The position numbers were made by a program, and so were the translations under genes. 64,000 nt of DNA from Flavobacterium sp. CECT 9288. Its GTDB lineage: Bacteria > Bacteroidota > Bacteroidia > Flavobacteriales > Flavobacteriaceae. Positions 18,243 through 26,518 of this stretch are shown one piece after another (positions within the stretch are counted from its first letter, which is position 1; the number at the start of each line of letters is the position of its first letter). Below the pieces are notes generated by a model. It was not told where the DNA came from and did no database searches. It saw only the letters and a list, made by a program, of their open reading frames with translations. Location: contig NZ_OU957226.1 of assembly GCF_918731615.1 (NCBI RefSeq), positions 2,357,501 to 2,421,500 on the forward strand. The letters are read 5' to 3'.

Positions 18243-18527
18243 ATGGAAATTAAAGACAATACATTTTCGAGACAATTTGAAACCAATAGCCCACAAGGTT
18301 TACTAGCTGTGGAGTATTCTTTTCAAGAAAAGAAAATCTTTCTCACCAAAATTCACAAACCAGAAGGATTTAATGATGAAGATTTTTTGAATGATTTCCT
18401 AAAAAGTATCTTAGAAAATGCCATCGAGCAAAAGTGGAAAGTAGTTCCTATTTTACCACGAATTGTGCAGTTTTTTAAAAAATTTCCACAATACAAAGAA
18501 TTACTTCCTCCCGGAATTAGACTATAA
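18243..18527 (+). CDS. Small GNAT-like N-acetyltransferase (COG2388/YidJ type)
   Basis: A 94-residue protein with the compact GNAT-related fold: a strand pair NSPQGLLAVEYSFQEKKIFL, a linker with KPEGFNDEDFLNDFLKSILE, and the C-terminal VVPILPRIVQFFKKFPQYKE typical of this small family. It may bind acetyl-CoA; the acceptor is unknown. It sits 14 bases after the pirin gene and before a strong two-way terminator. Confidence 0.75.
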   Translation: MEIKDNTFSRQFETNSPQGLLAVEYSFQEKKIFLTKIHKPEGFNDEDFLNDFLKSILENAIEQKWKVVPILPRIVQFFKKFPQYKELLPPGIRL

Positions 18528-18530
18528 ACT

Positions 18531-18563
18531 AAAAGCGACTGCATTATTCCTGCAGTCGCTTTT
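18531..18563. terminator. Two-way terminator between the GNAT and ABC-F genes
   Basis: Perfect 13-bp arms AAAAGCGACTGCA and TGCAGTCGCTTTT with a 7-base loop; it serves both convergent units. Confidence 0.9.
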
Positions 18564-18582
18564 CTATTTTAGATCAAAAATT

Positions 18583-20217
18583 TTACTTTTCGATTTCACG
18601 CATATTTTCCATTTTCTTATTTGCTAAGAAACCGGTAATATCTTCAAAGTGCTCTACAACACGTTTGTTCCCAAATTCAAAGACCTTTGTTGCTAATCCG
18701 TCAAGGAAATCACGATCGTGCGACACCAAAATTAAAGTACCATCAAAATCACGCAAGGCATCTTTGATAATGTCTTTGGTTTTCATGTCTAAGTGATTAG
18801 AAGGCTCATCCAGAATTAATAAATTCACTGGCTCTAGCAACAATTTAATCATCGCCAAACGCGTTTTCTCTCCACCTGAAAGTACTTTTACTTTTTTGGT
18901 CACATCGTCACCATGAAACATGAATGCACCTAAGATATTTTTTATTTGAGTTCGCACATCTCCTACTGCAATGCCGTCAATTGTTTCAAAAATAGTAGCA
19001 TTTTCATCTAATAAAGCAGCTTGGTTTTGAGCAAAATAACCAATTTGCGCGTTGTGCCCAATTTCTACACTTCCAGAATCAATACCAATTTCCTTCATGA
19101 TGGCTTTGATCATGGTCGATTTACCTTCACCATTTTTACCTACAAAGGCTACTTTTTGACCTCTTTCGATCACTAAATTTGCATCTTTAAAAACCACATG
19201 ATCGCCATACGATTTTGACATTTCTTTCACTATGACAGGATATTGTCCCGAACGAGCTGCTGGCGGAAATTTCAAACGCAAAGCAGAAGTATCAACCTCA
19301 TCTACTTCAACAATAACTAATTTTTCTAACATTTTAACTCGTGATTGAACTGCATCTGTCTTAGAGAAAGTACCACGAAATCTATCAATAAAAGCTTGAT
19401 TGTCTGCAATAAATCGTTGTTGCTCATCATACGCTTTTTGCTGGTGAATACGACGGTCTTTGCGCAATTCTAAGTAATGCGTATACTTGGCTTTGTAGTC
19501 GTAAATACGTCCCATTGTTACTTCAATAGTACGATTGGTAATATTATCTACAAAAGCTCTATCGTGCGAAATTACCACAACTGCTTTGGCTGAATTAATC
19601 AAAAAGTCTTCTAACCATTGAATACTTTCGATATCCATGTGGTTAGTAGGCTCATCTAATAATATTAAATCCGGTTTTCTCAAAAGAATTTTAGCCAACT
19701 CAATTCGCATTCTCCATCCTCCTGAAAACTCCGAAGTTTGACGAGTAAAATCAGCACGTTCAAAACCCAAACCAGTTAAGATTTTCTCTACTTCGGCTTC
19801 GTAATTGACTTCTTCAATAGCGTAAAACTTCTCGCTTAAGTCTGAAACTCTTTCGATTAATTTCATATACGCATCACTTTCATAATCCGTTCGAATAGTC
19901 AACTGCTCGTTGATTTCATCAATCTCGGCTTTCATTTGAAAAATTTCACCAAAAGCTTTTGATGCTTCCTCCATAACAGTAGCACCATCAGTTGTTAGCA
20001 AATGCTGAGGCAAATAAGCTACTACTGCATCTTTTGGCGCAGAGATATTTCCTGTTGAAGGCTTACTTTGTCCTGCAATAATTTTAAGTAAGGTAGATTT
20101 ACCCGCGCCATTTTTACCCATAAGGGCGATTTTGTCATTTTCATTAATGGCAAAAGAAACATCACTAAAAAGCGTTGTACCACCAAATTGCACCGAAATA
20201 TCGTTTACTGTAATCAT
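18583..20217 (-). CDS. ABC-F family ATP-binding protein
   Basis: Soluble tandem ABC ATPase of the ribosome-associated ABC-F class. The first domain has Walker A GKNGAGKST and signature SGGWRMR; the second has GKNGEGKST and SGGEKTR, and both have LLDEPxNHLD/NHMD Walker B blocks. The two domains are joined by the charged helical linker typical of ABC-F proteins, and there is no membrane segment. The 544 residues fit the YbiT/YkpA-like housekeeping group rather than the drug-resistance subgroups, though the exact subgroup is not settled by eye. A minus-strand TACTTTTG element lies at 20242-20249, 25 bases before the start. Confidence 0.92.
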   Translation of the reverse strand: MITVNDISVQFGGTTLFSDVSFAINENDKIALMGKNGAGKSTLLKIIAGQSKPSTGNISAPKDAVVAYLPQHLLTTDGATVMEEASKAFGEIFQMKAEIDEINEQLTIRTDYESDAYMKLIERVSDLSEKFYAIEEVNYEAEVEKILTGLGFERADFTRQTSEFSGGWRMRIELAKILLRKPDLILLDEPTNHMDIESIQWLEDFLINSAKAVVVISHDRAFVDNITNRTIEVTMGRIYDYKAKYTHYLELRKDRRIHQQKAYDEQQRFIADNQAFIDRFRGTFSKTDAVQSRVKMLEKLVIVEVDEVDTSALRLKFPPAARSGQYPVIVKEMSKSYGDHVVFKDANLVIERGQKVAFVGKNGEGKSTMIKAIMKEIGIDSGSVEIGHNAQIGYFAQNQAALLDENATIFETIDGIAVGDVRTQIKNILGAFMFHGDDVTKKVKVLSGGEKTRLAMIKLLLEPVNLLILDEPSNHLDMKTKDIIKDALRDFDGTLILVSHDRDFLDGLATKVFEFGNKRVVEHFEDITGFLANKKMENMREIEK

Positions 20218-20348
20218 TATTTGAGTTTAAAGTTTAATGTTCAAAAGTATAAAGGATTCAATATTTTATGAAACCCTTTTTTTGAAGGTGCAAAGATAGA
20301 TTAAATAAGGAATTGAGCAATTTTTAATTTTTTATGCCAGAAACTAAA

Positions 20349-20389
20349 AACCGCTAATTCACGAATTTAAAATTTGCGAATTAGCGGTT
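20349..20389 (-). terminator. Terminator of the GlmU-like gene
   Basis: Long hairpin with arms AACCGCTAATTC and GAATTAGCGGTT, continuing imperfectly inward, followed on the minus strand by a T-rich stretch. Confidence 0.8.
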
Positions 20390-20424
20390 ATTTAATGGCT
20401 TTTTATTTTTCAAACAAGAAGTAT

Positions 20425-21600
20425 TTATTCTTTTCTCCACTTTTTAGTTTCCTCAAAAACATGTTCTAAAATAGCCGCTTCTCTTTCATCAAACTCTATA
20501 TCTCTGCGGCTCATAACTAATCGGGCTGTTTCAAAAGCTTTTTTAGTAATGTACGTTGTAAATCCAGCTGCACCACCCCATGAAAAACTTGGTACAAAAT
20601 TGCGTGGAAAACCACTTCCAAAAACATTAGCACTCACACCTATCACTGTTCCTGTATTGAACATCGTATTAATACCACATTTACTATGATCGCCCATCAT
20701 CAAACCACAAAACTGAAGTCCTGTTTTAACAAATCCCTCTGTTTCATAGCTCCATAATTTTACTTCCTCATAATTGTTTTTCAAATTAGAGTTGTTGCTA
20801 TCGGCACCTATATTACACCATTCTCCAAGAACCGAATTTCCTAAAAATCCATCATGACCTTTATTAGAATATCCAAATAAAACTGAATTATTAATTTCCC
20901 CACCTACTTTAGAATAAGGTCCAACAGTGGTTGCACCATAAATTTTGGTCGCTAATTTCACCTTTGCATTATCACATAAAGCAAATGGACCTCTAATCAC
21001 AGAGCCTTCCATAATTTCTGCATCCTTACCTATATAAATAGGACCTGTAGATGCGTTCAAAGTTACAAACTCTAACTTTGCTCCTTCCTCAATAAATATA
21101 TTCTCGGGTGCAATTACATTTACACTCTTCGGAATGGGTTGTGATTGTCTGTCTTCGGTTAAAAATTCAAAATCTTCTCTAATAGCAGCATCATTTTTAG
21201 CAAAAATATCCCATGGATTATGAACCGTCAAACAATCTTCATTATACTCTATTATCTCATAAGTATCAAAATCTACTTCTTCTTGTTCTTCTGTAGTGTA
21301 AAAAGCAATTACTTCATCTCCTTTAAAAATAGCTTGATTAGGCTCTAAGTTGCTTACCATCTCTGCTAAAACCGCATTAGGAAGATACGAAGCATTAATC
21401 ATTACATTGACTTCAAGTTCCACCATTGGATATTTTTCTGATAAATATTCCTCTGTAAGCGTTGTGGTAGTTGACCCTAGATGCAATTCCCATTTTTGTC
21501 TAATAGTCATGATACCAATCAAGATATCAGCAACAGGACGAGTAAATGTAAAAGGCAACAAGGCATTTCTTGAAGGTCCGTCAAAAAGGATGTAATTCAT
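20425..21600 (-). CDS. GlmU-like sugar nucleotidyltransferase / acyltransferase family protein
   Basis: The N-terminal half resembles a nucleotidyltransferase but is reduced: it opens MNYILFDGPSRNALLPFTFT and lacks the usual GxGTRM loop of GlmU. The C-terminal half is a left-handed beta-helix of hexapeptide turns (about 170-340), as in acyltransferases that use acetyl-CoA. Bacteroidota carry this 391-residue family widely, and it is usually annotated as a GlmU family protein, so a role in amino-sugar nucleotide synthesis for the envelope is likely. Without the canonical loop, uridyltransfer activity is doubtful. TAACTTTG at 21663-21670 on the minus strand may be its -7 element. Confidence 0.8.
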   Translation of the reverse strand: MNYILFDGPSRNALLPFTFTRPVADILIGIMTIRQKWELHLGSTTTTLTEEYLSEKYPMVELEVNVMINASYLPNAVLAEMVSNLEPNQAIFKGDEVIAFYTTEEQEEVDFDTYEIIEYNEDCLTVHNPWDIFAKNDAAIREDFEFLTEDRQSQPIPKSVNVIAPENIFIEEGAKLEFVTLNASTGPIYIGKDAEIMEGSVIRGPFALCDNAKVKLATKIYGATTVGPYSKVGGEINNSVLFGYSNKGHDGFLGNSVLGEWCNIGADSNNSNLKNNYEEVKLWSYETEGFVKTGLQFCGLMMGDHSKCGINTMFNTGTVIGVSANVFGSGFPRNFVPSFSWGGAAGFTTYITKKAFETARLVMSRRDIEFDEREAAILEHVFEETKKWRKE

Positions 21601-21693
21601 AGTGTAGATTATTTATAAGTATATCGGTGTCAACTTCACCTGCATGTTTCTAATATTGACTTCAAAGTTACAAAGTTTTCAAATAAATAGCAT

Positions 21694-21720
21694 AAAAAAA
21701 GCCTTTCATAAAGAAAGGCT
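21694..21720 (-). terminator. Terminator of rpmE2
   Basis: Arms AGCCTTTC and GAAAGGCT with a 5-base loop and a minus-strand run of seven T, 27 bases after the rpmE2 stop. Confidence 0.85.
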
Positions 21721-21746
21721 TTGCTATTATAAAAAACAAGTTAAAA

Positions 21747-21998
21747 TTATTTAACGTGTTTAGCGTATTTAGTTTTGAATTTATCAATACGTCCTGCAGT
21801 ATCGATAAGTTTAGATTTACCTGTGTAAAAAGGGTGAGATGTTCTAGAGATCTCCATTTTTACAACTGGGTATTCAACACCATCAACAGTTATTGTTTCT
21901 TTAGTATCTGCAGTAGATTTAGTAATAAAAACTTCTTCATTTGACATGTCTTTGAAGGCTACTAATCTGTAATTTTCTGGGTGAATTCCTTTTTTCAT
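21747..21998 (-). CDS. rpmE2: 50S ribosomal protein L31, type B (zinc-free form)
   Basis: An 83-residue L31. It starts [20 protein letters not shown] and has the conserved [20 protein letters not shown] block. It has no Cys at all, so it is the zinc-independent type B form. It is transcribed alone from a well-formed promoter (22110-22138) through a leader of about 100 bases that holds a small hairpin at 22043-22062. Confidence 0.96.
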   Translation of the reverse strand: MKKGIHPENYRLVAFKDMSNEEVFITKSTADTKETITVDGVEYPVVKMEISRTSHPFYTGKSKLIDTAGRIDKFKTKYAKHVK

Positions 21999-22042
21999 CT
22001 TGTAAATCTTTTTTATTTGTTAATTATAAGTTGCTTTGAAGC

Positions 22043-22062
22043 TTTTCTTCTTACAGAAAAGG
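22043..22062 (-). promoter_or_regulatory. Leader hairpin of the rpmE2 mRNA
   Basis: Perfect 7-bp stem CTTTTCT/AGAAAAG with a 6-base loop, inside the rpmE2 leader 45 bases before the ATG. It could be a ribosomal-protein feedback site or only a small stable hairpin. Confidence 0.3.
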
Positions 22063-22109
22063 TATAAACTCCTCATAACTTTTTGTTTTATACTTTTATT
22101 TTGAGTGTG

Positions 22110-22138
22110 CAAATTTACACTATTTTTTCAATAAACAA
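22110..22138 (-). promoter_or_regulatory. Bacteroidota-type promoter of rpmE2
   Basis: On the minus strand TTG (22136-22138), an 18-base spacer and TAAATTTG (22110-22117). Confidence 0.78.
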
Positions 22139-22239
22139 ATCTTTGTCGCGTTTTTTTTAAAATGATGTAAAAAGTTATTTTTAGCTATGTATATATTGGG
22201 AATTACTATATTTGTAGATTAATTTTAAAACTAACTAAA

Positions 22240-22770
22240 ATGATCAACGAAATTATTAAAAAAAACGCAGTTAAATACGGTATTATTTCTGCTTTATTTG
22301 GAGTTTTCGCAACCACATTTATGTATGTGATTGACATAAATTTATTTGTAAACATCGGTCTTGGATTTGGAATTCTTGGTGTATATTTATTAATAGGTAT
22401 CATTTTACTAAGCGCTACAAAAAAAGAAATGCAAAACAAATTTTCTTATAAAGAAGCGTTTACTACATACTTTTTATCAGCATTGATTGGAATTACTATA
22501 TCAACTGCATTTAGCTTACTACTTTTTAATGTAATCGATACTGAAGCTAGAGATTTAGTAAGTGAAATTTTTATTAAAAATCAGATAAAAATGTTTGAAA
22601 GTTTTGGAATGCCACCAAGTCAAATTAAAGAAACAGTTGAAGAGTTAGAAAAAAACTCCCAATTTTCTGTAAAAGGATTGTTTTTTGGTTTTCTTCAGTC
22701 TCTATTAGGTGCAATAATTTTTGGTTTAATTTTAGCAGCATTTTTTAAAAGCAAATCTACACAAGAATAA
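22240..22770 (+). CDS. DUF4199 integral membrane protein
   Basis: A 176-residue membrane protein with four predicted helices (about 13-29, 33-56, 72-92 and 148-168) and a polar stretch between the third and fourth, as in the DUF4199 family common in Bacteroidota. Its function is unknown. It lies 6 bases upstream of a GT2 glycosyltransferase gene, and the pair recurs in this phylum, so a lipid-linked sugar role is a fair guess. A TATATTTG box at 22207-22214 lies upstream but has no clear TTG partner. Confidence 0.8.
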   Translation: MINEIIKKNAVKYGIISALFGVFATTFMYVIDINLFVNIGLGFGILGVYLLIGIILLSATKKEMQNKFSYKEAFTTYFLSALIGITISTAFSLLLFNVIDTEARDLVSEIFIKNQIKMFESFGMPPSQIKETVEELEKNSQFSVKGLFFGFLQSLLGAIIFGLILAAFFKSKSTQE

Positions 22771-22776
22771 AAATTA

Positions 22777-23736
22777 ATGAATTTATCTATACTAATTCCT
22801 CTTTTAAACGAAGAGGAATCACTTCATGAACTTTACTCATGGATCATTAAAGTGGTTCAATCCCACAATTATACCTATGAAATCATTTTTCTGGATGATG
22901 GTAGCATTGATAATTCTTGGGCACTCATTGAAGGCTTTTCAAAAGAGAATCCTCATGTAAAAGGAGTACGTTTTATGAAAAACTTTGGAAAATCACAGGC
23001 ATTACATGCTGGTTTTGCTAAAGCTCAAGGAGATGTCATCATTACCATGGATGCTGATTTGCAAGATAGTCCTGAAGAAATTCCGGGATTGTATGATATG
23101 ATTACCAATGGCAAATACGATTTGGTTTCGGGTTGGAAAAAGAAACGCTACGACTCTGTAGTAGCTAAAAATTTACCATCGAAACTATTTAATTGGGCAG
23201 CAAGAAAAACATCTGGAGTTGAATTGAATGATTTCAATTGCGGCTTGAAAGCGTACAAAAATATTGTTGTTAAGAATATCGAAGTTTCTGGTGAAATGCA
23301 CCGTTATATTCCGGTATTGGCTAAGAATGCAGGATTTGGCAAAATTGGTGAAAAAGTGGTACAACATCAAGCCAGAAAATATGGTGAAACTAAATTTGGG
23401 ATGGAACGTTTTATTAACGGATTCTTAGATTTAATTACCATTTGGTTTTTGTCTCGCTTTGGCAAAAGACCCATGCACCTTTTTGGCGCCATAGGATCTT
23501 TGATGTTCATCATCGGTTTTATGCTTGCTGGTTACATCGGTATTTCAAAGTTATACCACATGTACAACGATATGCGTTATAGCCTAGTGACCAATAATCC
23601 TTGGTTTTATATTGCCTTGACCACAATGGTTTTGGGAACACAATTATTTCTAGCTGGATTTCTGGGAGAAATCATTTTGAGAACAAAAAACAATGAAGAG
23701 CGTTATAAGATTTCTGATACCGCTAATTTTGATTAA
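22777..23736 (+). CDS. GT2 glycosyltransferase (polyprenyl-phosphate sugar synthase type)
   Basis: A 319-residue inverting GT-A enzyme of the DPM1/GtrB type, which moves a sugar from a nucleotide donor to undecaprenyl phosphate. The metal and donor motifs are FLDDGSIDNSW and MDADLQDSPEEIP, followed by the DFNCGLKAY acceptor-side block. Two C-terminal membrane helices (about 230-255 and 270-292) anchor it in the inner membrane. It forms a two-gene unit with the DUF4199 gene. Which sugar it moves is unknown. Confidence 0.9.
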   Translation: MNLSILIPLLNEEESLHELYSWIIKVVQSHNYTYEIIFLDDGSIDNSWALIEGFSKENPHVKGVRFMKNFGKSQALHAGFAKAQGDVIITMDADLQDSPEEIPGLYDMITNGKYDLVSGWKKKRYDSVVAKNLPSKLFNWAARKTSGVELNDFNCGLKAYKNIVVKNIEVSGEMHRYIPVLAKNAGFGKIGEKVVQHQARKYGETKFGMERFINGFLDLITIWFLSRFGKRPMHLFGAIGSLMFIIGFMLAGYIGISKLYHMYNDMRYSLVTNNPWFYIALTTMVLGTQLFLAGFLGEIILRTKNNEERYKISDTANFD

Positions 23737-23785
23737 AGAAAATTATTTATAAAAATAAACAATAAATATAACGGAAATTCAATAA

Positions 23786-23932
23786 GTAATAAAGTACTTA
23801 CGTAAATTAAAAAGAGAACTTATACCATACTTTACAGCAATATGGCTTTGGAAAATACAAAAACAAAATCCAACACTTATCAATAGAGGTGGAATTGAAA
23901 AAGTATTTGAAAATAATGAGTTTTTTTTTTAG
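23786..23932 (+). pseudogene. Short coding-like remnant without a start codon
   Basis: In the 445-bp gap between the glycosyltransferase and ORF6N genes, 48 sense codons (23786-23929) run from an upstream TAA to the TAG at 23930-23932. They read like real protein (VIKYLRKLKRELIPYFTAIW, then further charged and aromatic residues up to VFENNE) but contain no Met. It looks like the tail of a lost gene; no family was recognised. The rest of the gap is AT-rich and shows nothing else. Confidence 0.35.
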
Positions 23933-24181
23933 AAATTTATAAAATAGTGTAGTGATACTAAAGGTAAATTTTAATTGTATAAAAAGTGGAAGCCATTCGG
24001 TAAAAAAAATTTGGTCAGCAAAAAAAATTTAATTTGACTTAGTTAATATAGTCTAATGCAAGCACTGTAAAACTTAATCCTCATCCTTTAAAAAATACTT
24101 CAAAGCAGCACCCTTTCATTTTGAGATAACATTTTAAAATCAGATTTTAAGTATATTTTTTCACTTAACATTTACAAATAA

Positions 24182-24694
24182 ATGGAAATAGAGATCATAC
24201 AAAACAAAATATTTGAGATTAGAGGTCAAAGAGTAATGCTTGATTTTGATTTAGCCTTGTTGTATAACGTAGAAAATAAAGCATTAAAACAAGCAATTAG
24301 AAGAAACATTACTCGATTTCCTGAAGATTTTATGTTTGAACTATCAGAAATAGAGTTTAATAGTTTGAGGTCACAAATTGTTACCTCAAAAAGAGGAGGT
24401 GTTAGGTACATGCCTTTTGCCTTTACAGAACAAGGAATAGCGATGCTTTCAAGTGTTTTAAGTAGTGAAAAAGCAATAGCAATAAACATCTCAATAATAA
24501 GAGCTTTTGTTACGCTCAGACAATTTAATTTGACCTACAGTGAACTAAAAGAAAGAATTGTGGCAATAGAAAGCCAATTTCCAGATATTTATAAAGCTTT
24601 AAATTATTTAGTTGATAAAGATAAAAATATTATCAATGAAATTGAAAGAAATAAAATTGGTTATAAAAACGACATACAACGGGACGAACCCTAG
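24182..24694 (+). CDS. ORF6N domain-containing protein
   Basis: A 170-residue protein whose first 115 residues match the ORF6N domain (IFEIRGQRVMLDFDLALLYN, then FTEQGIAMLSSVLSSEKAIA), a DNA-binding-like module first described in phage and found in many Bacteroidota chromosomes. A coiled tail follows. The last residues (about DIQRDEP) and the stop codon are supplied by a dispersed repeat that begins at 24680, so the original 3' end seems to have been replaced. The function is unknown; a phage-derived regulator or defence accessory is possible. The remnant upstream and the repeat downstream mark a disturbed locus. Confidence 0.85.
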   Translation: MEIEIIQNKIFEIRGQRVMLDFDLALLYNVENKALKQAIRRNITRFPEDFMFELSEIEFNSLRSQIVTSKRGGVRYMPFAFTEQGIAMLSSVLSSEKAIAINISIIRAFVTLRQFNLTYSELKERIVAIESQFPDIYKALNYLVDKDKNIINEIERNKIGYKNDIQRDEP

Positions 24695-24768
24695 CCCTGA
24701 TAGCAGTGGAAATCCTTTTAGCGCCGCGGCGAATAAAAGATTGTAACGAATAGCAGGAAATAGCTCCT
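24680..24768 (+). repeat. Dispersed flavobacterial intergenic repeat, copy 2
   Basis: Begins GGGACGAACCCTAGCCCTGA and ends GCAGGAAATAGCTCC, with an inner palindrome TTTTAGCGCCGCGGCGAATAAAA. It shares GATAGNAGTGGA and ACGNATAGC in the same order and orientation with the element at 3766-3883. The copy overlaps the 3' end of the ORF6N gene and ends 22 bases before the phosphohexomutase gene. Confidence 0.78.
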
Positions 24769-24790
24769 AAAAAATTAAAAAATACATCAA

Positions 24791-26518
24791 ATGGAAATCA
24801 AACAAAACATTCTAGATGCGGTAAATGAGTGGCTTACACCAACATTTGATAACGCTACACAAGTGGCTGTAAAAGAGATGATATCTAATTCTCCAAAATA
24901 TTTAGAGGAAAGTTTTTACAAAAACTTAGAATTTGGAACTGGAGGAATGCGCGGTGTAATGGGCGTAGGAAACAACCGTATTAATAAATATACACTTGGA
25001 AAAAGCACACAAGGATTGTCAAATTACTTGCACACTACTTTTCCGAACCAACCATTAAAAGCAGTTATTGCTTACGATTGTAGAAAAAACAGTGATACGC
25101 TTGCAAAGGTGGTTGCTGATGTTTTTTCGGCAAACGGGATTGAAGTATATTTATTTTCGGAATTGAGACCTACACCAGAATTGTCTTTTGCAGTAAAACA
25201 TTTGGGATGTCAATGTGGTATTGTACTTACGGCATCTCACAACCCACCTGAATACAACGGATACAAAGTATACTGGCAAGATGGTGGTCAAATTGTTCCG
25301 CCACAAGACAAAGGTATTATTGATGTTATTGAAAAATTGACCTACGATCAAATTCAGTTTACAGCAAATGAAGATTTAATTCATTATGTTGACACCGCTA
25401 TTGATGCCGCATTTATAACCTCATCTATTGCAAATGCAAGTTTTAACACTTCGCAGACAGCAAAAGACGATTTAAATATTGTGTTTACCTCATTACACGG
25501 TACCTCAATAACTATCATTCCAGAAACTTTAGCTCAAGCTGGTTATAATAATGTACATATTGTTGAGGAACAACGAGTGCCAAATGGAGATTTCCCAACA
25601 GTAAAATCGCCAAATCCTGAAGAGCCAGAAGCATTGACGATGGCACTTGAATTGGCAGATAAAACCCAAGCAGATATTGTTGTGGGTACTGATCCAGATT
25701 GTGACAGATTAGGAGTTGCTGTGCGAAATAACGAGGGTAAAATGGTATTGTTGAACGGAAATCAAACTATGGTTTTGATGACCGCATTCTTGCTAGAGCA
25801 ATGGAAAAAAGCTGGAAAAATTAACGGAAAACAATTTATTGGTTCTACGATTGTATCGACTCCTATGATGATGGAACTTGGCACTAATTACGGCGTAGAA
25901 TGCAAGGTAGGTTTGACCGGTTTTAAATGGATTGCCAAAATGATCAAAGATTTCCCAGAACTAGAGTTCATAGGTGGTGGCGAAGAGAGTTTTGGATATA
26001 TGGTGGGAGATGCTGTACGCGATAAAGATGCTGTTGCAGCAACACTTTTGGTTTGCGAAATGGCGGCTCAAGCCAAAGCCAATGGAAGTACTGTATACCA
26101 AGAACTAGTTAAATTGTATGTAGACAACGGTTTTTACAAAGAACACTTGGTATCAATCACTAAAAAAGGAATGGAAGGTTTGCAAGAAATCACACAAATG
26201 ATGATTGACTTACGTGAAAATCCTTTGAAAGAAATCAACGGAGAAAGAGTGATCATGGTAGAAGATTACCAATCAAGTATTGCTAAAAACTTATTGGATG
26301 GTGCTGAATCAACCATGACGATTCCAAAATCGAATGTATTGATTTACTATACCGAAGACGGTTCTAAAATATGTGCTCGACCAAGTGGTACCGAACCAAA
26401 AATTAAATTTTATATCAGTGTAAATACTACACTAAATGCTGTTGAAGATTTTGAAGAAGTAGAAGCAATTCTGGACCAAAAAATCGCCAACATTATTACT
26501 GCAATGCAATTGAACTAA
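24791..26518 (+). CDS. Phospho-sugar mutase (phosphoglucomutase/phosphomannomutase family)
   Basis: A 575-residue alpha-D-phosphohexomutase that interconverts hexose 1- and 6-phosphates. The phosphoserine loop is [13 protein letters not shown], the metal loop is TDPDCDRLG, the sugar loop is [13 protein letters not shown] and the phosphate-binding loop is [13 protein letters not shown]. The length and the extended linkers fit the PGM2-like group common in Bacteroidota, so glucose is the likely substrate; mannose cannot be excluded. Its TAA overlaps the ATG of the following ABC exporter gene (TAATG). Confidence 0.92.
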   Translation: MEIKQNILDAVNEWLTPTFDNATQVAVKEMISNSPKYLEESFYKNLEFGTGGMRGVMGVGNNRINKYTLGKSTQGLSNYLHTTFPNQPLKAVIAYDCRKNSDTLAKVVADVFSANGIEVYLFSELRPTPELSFAVKHLGCQCGIVLTASHNPPEYNGYKVYWQDGGQIVPPQDKGIIDVIEKLTYDQIQFTANEDLIHYVDTAIDAAFITSSIANASFNTSQTAKDDLNIVFTSLHGTSITIIPETLAQAGYNNVHIVEEQRVPNGDFPTVKSPNPEEPEALTMALELADKTQADIVVGTDPDCDRLGVAVRNNEGKMVLLNGNQTMVLMTAFLLEQWKKAGKINGKQFIGSTIVSTPMMMELGTNYGVECKVGLTGFKWIAKMIKDFPELEFIGGGEESFGYMVGDAVRDKDAVAATLLVCEMAAQAKANGSTVYQELVKLYVDNGFYKEHLVSITKKGMEGLQEITQMMIDLRENPLKEINGERVIMVEDYQSSIAKNLLDGAESTMTIPKSNVLIYYTEDGSKICARPSGTEPKIKFYISVNTTLNAVEDFEEVEAILDQKIANIITAMQLN

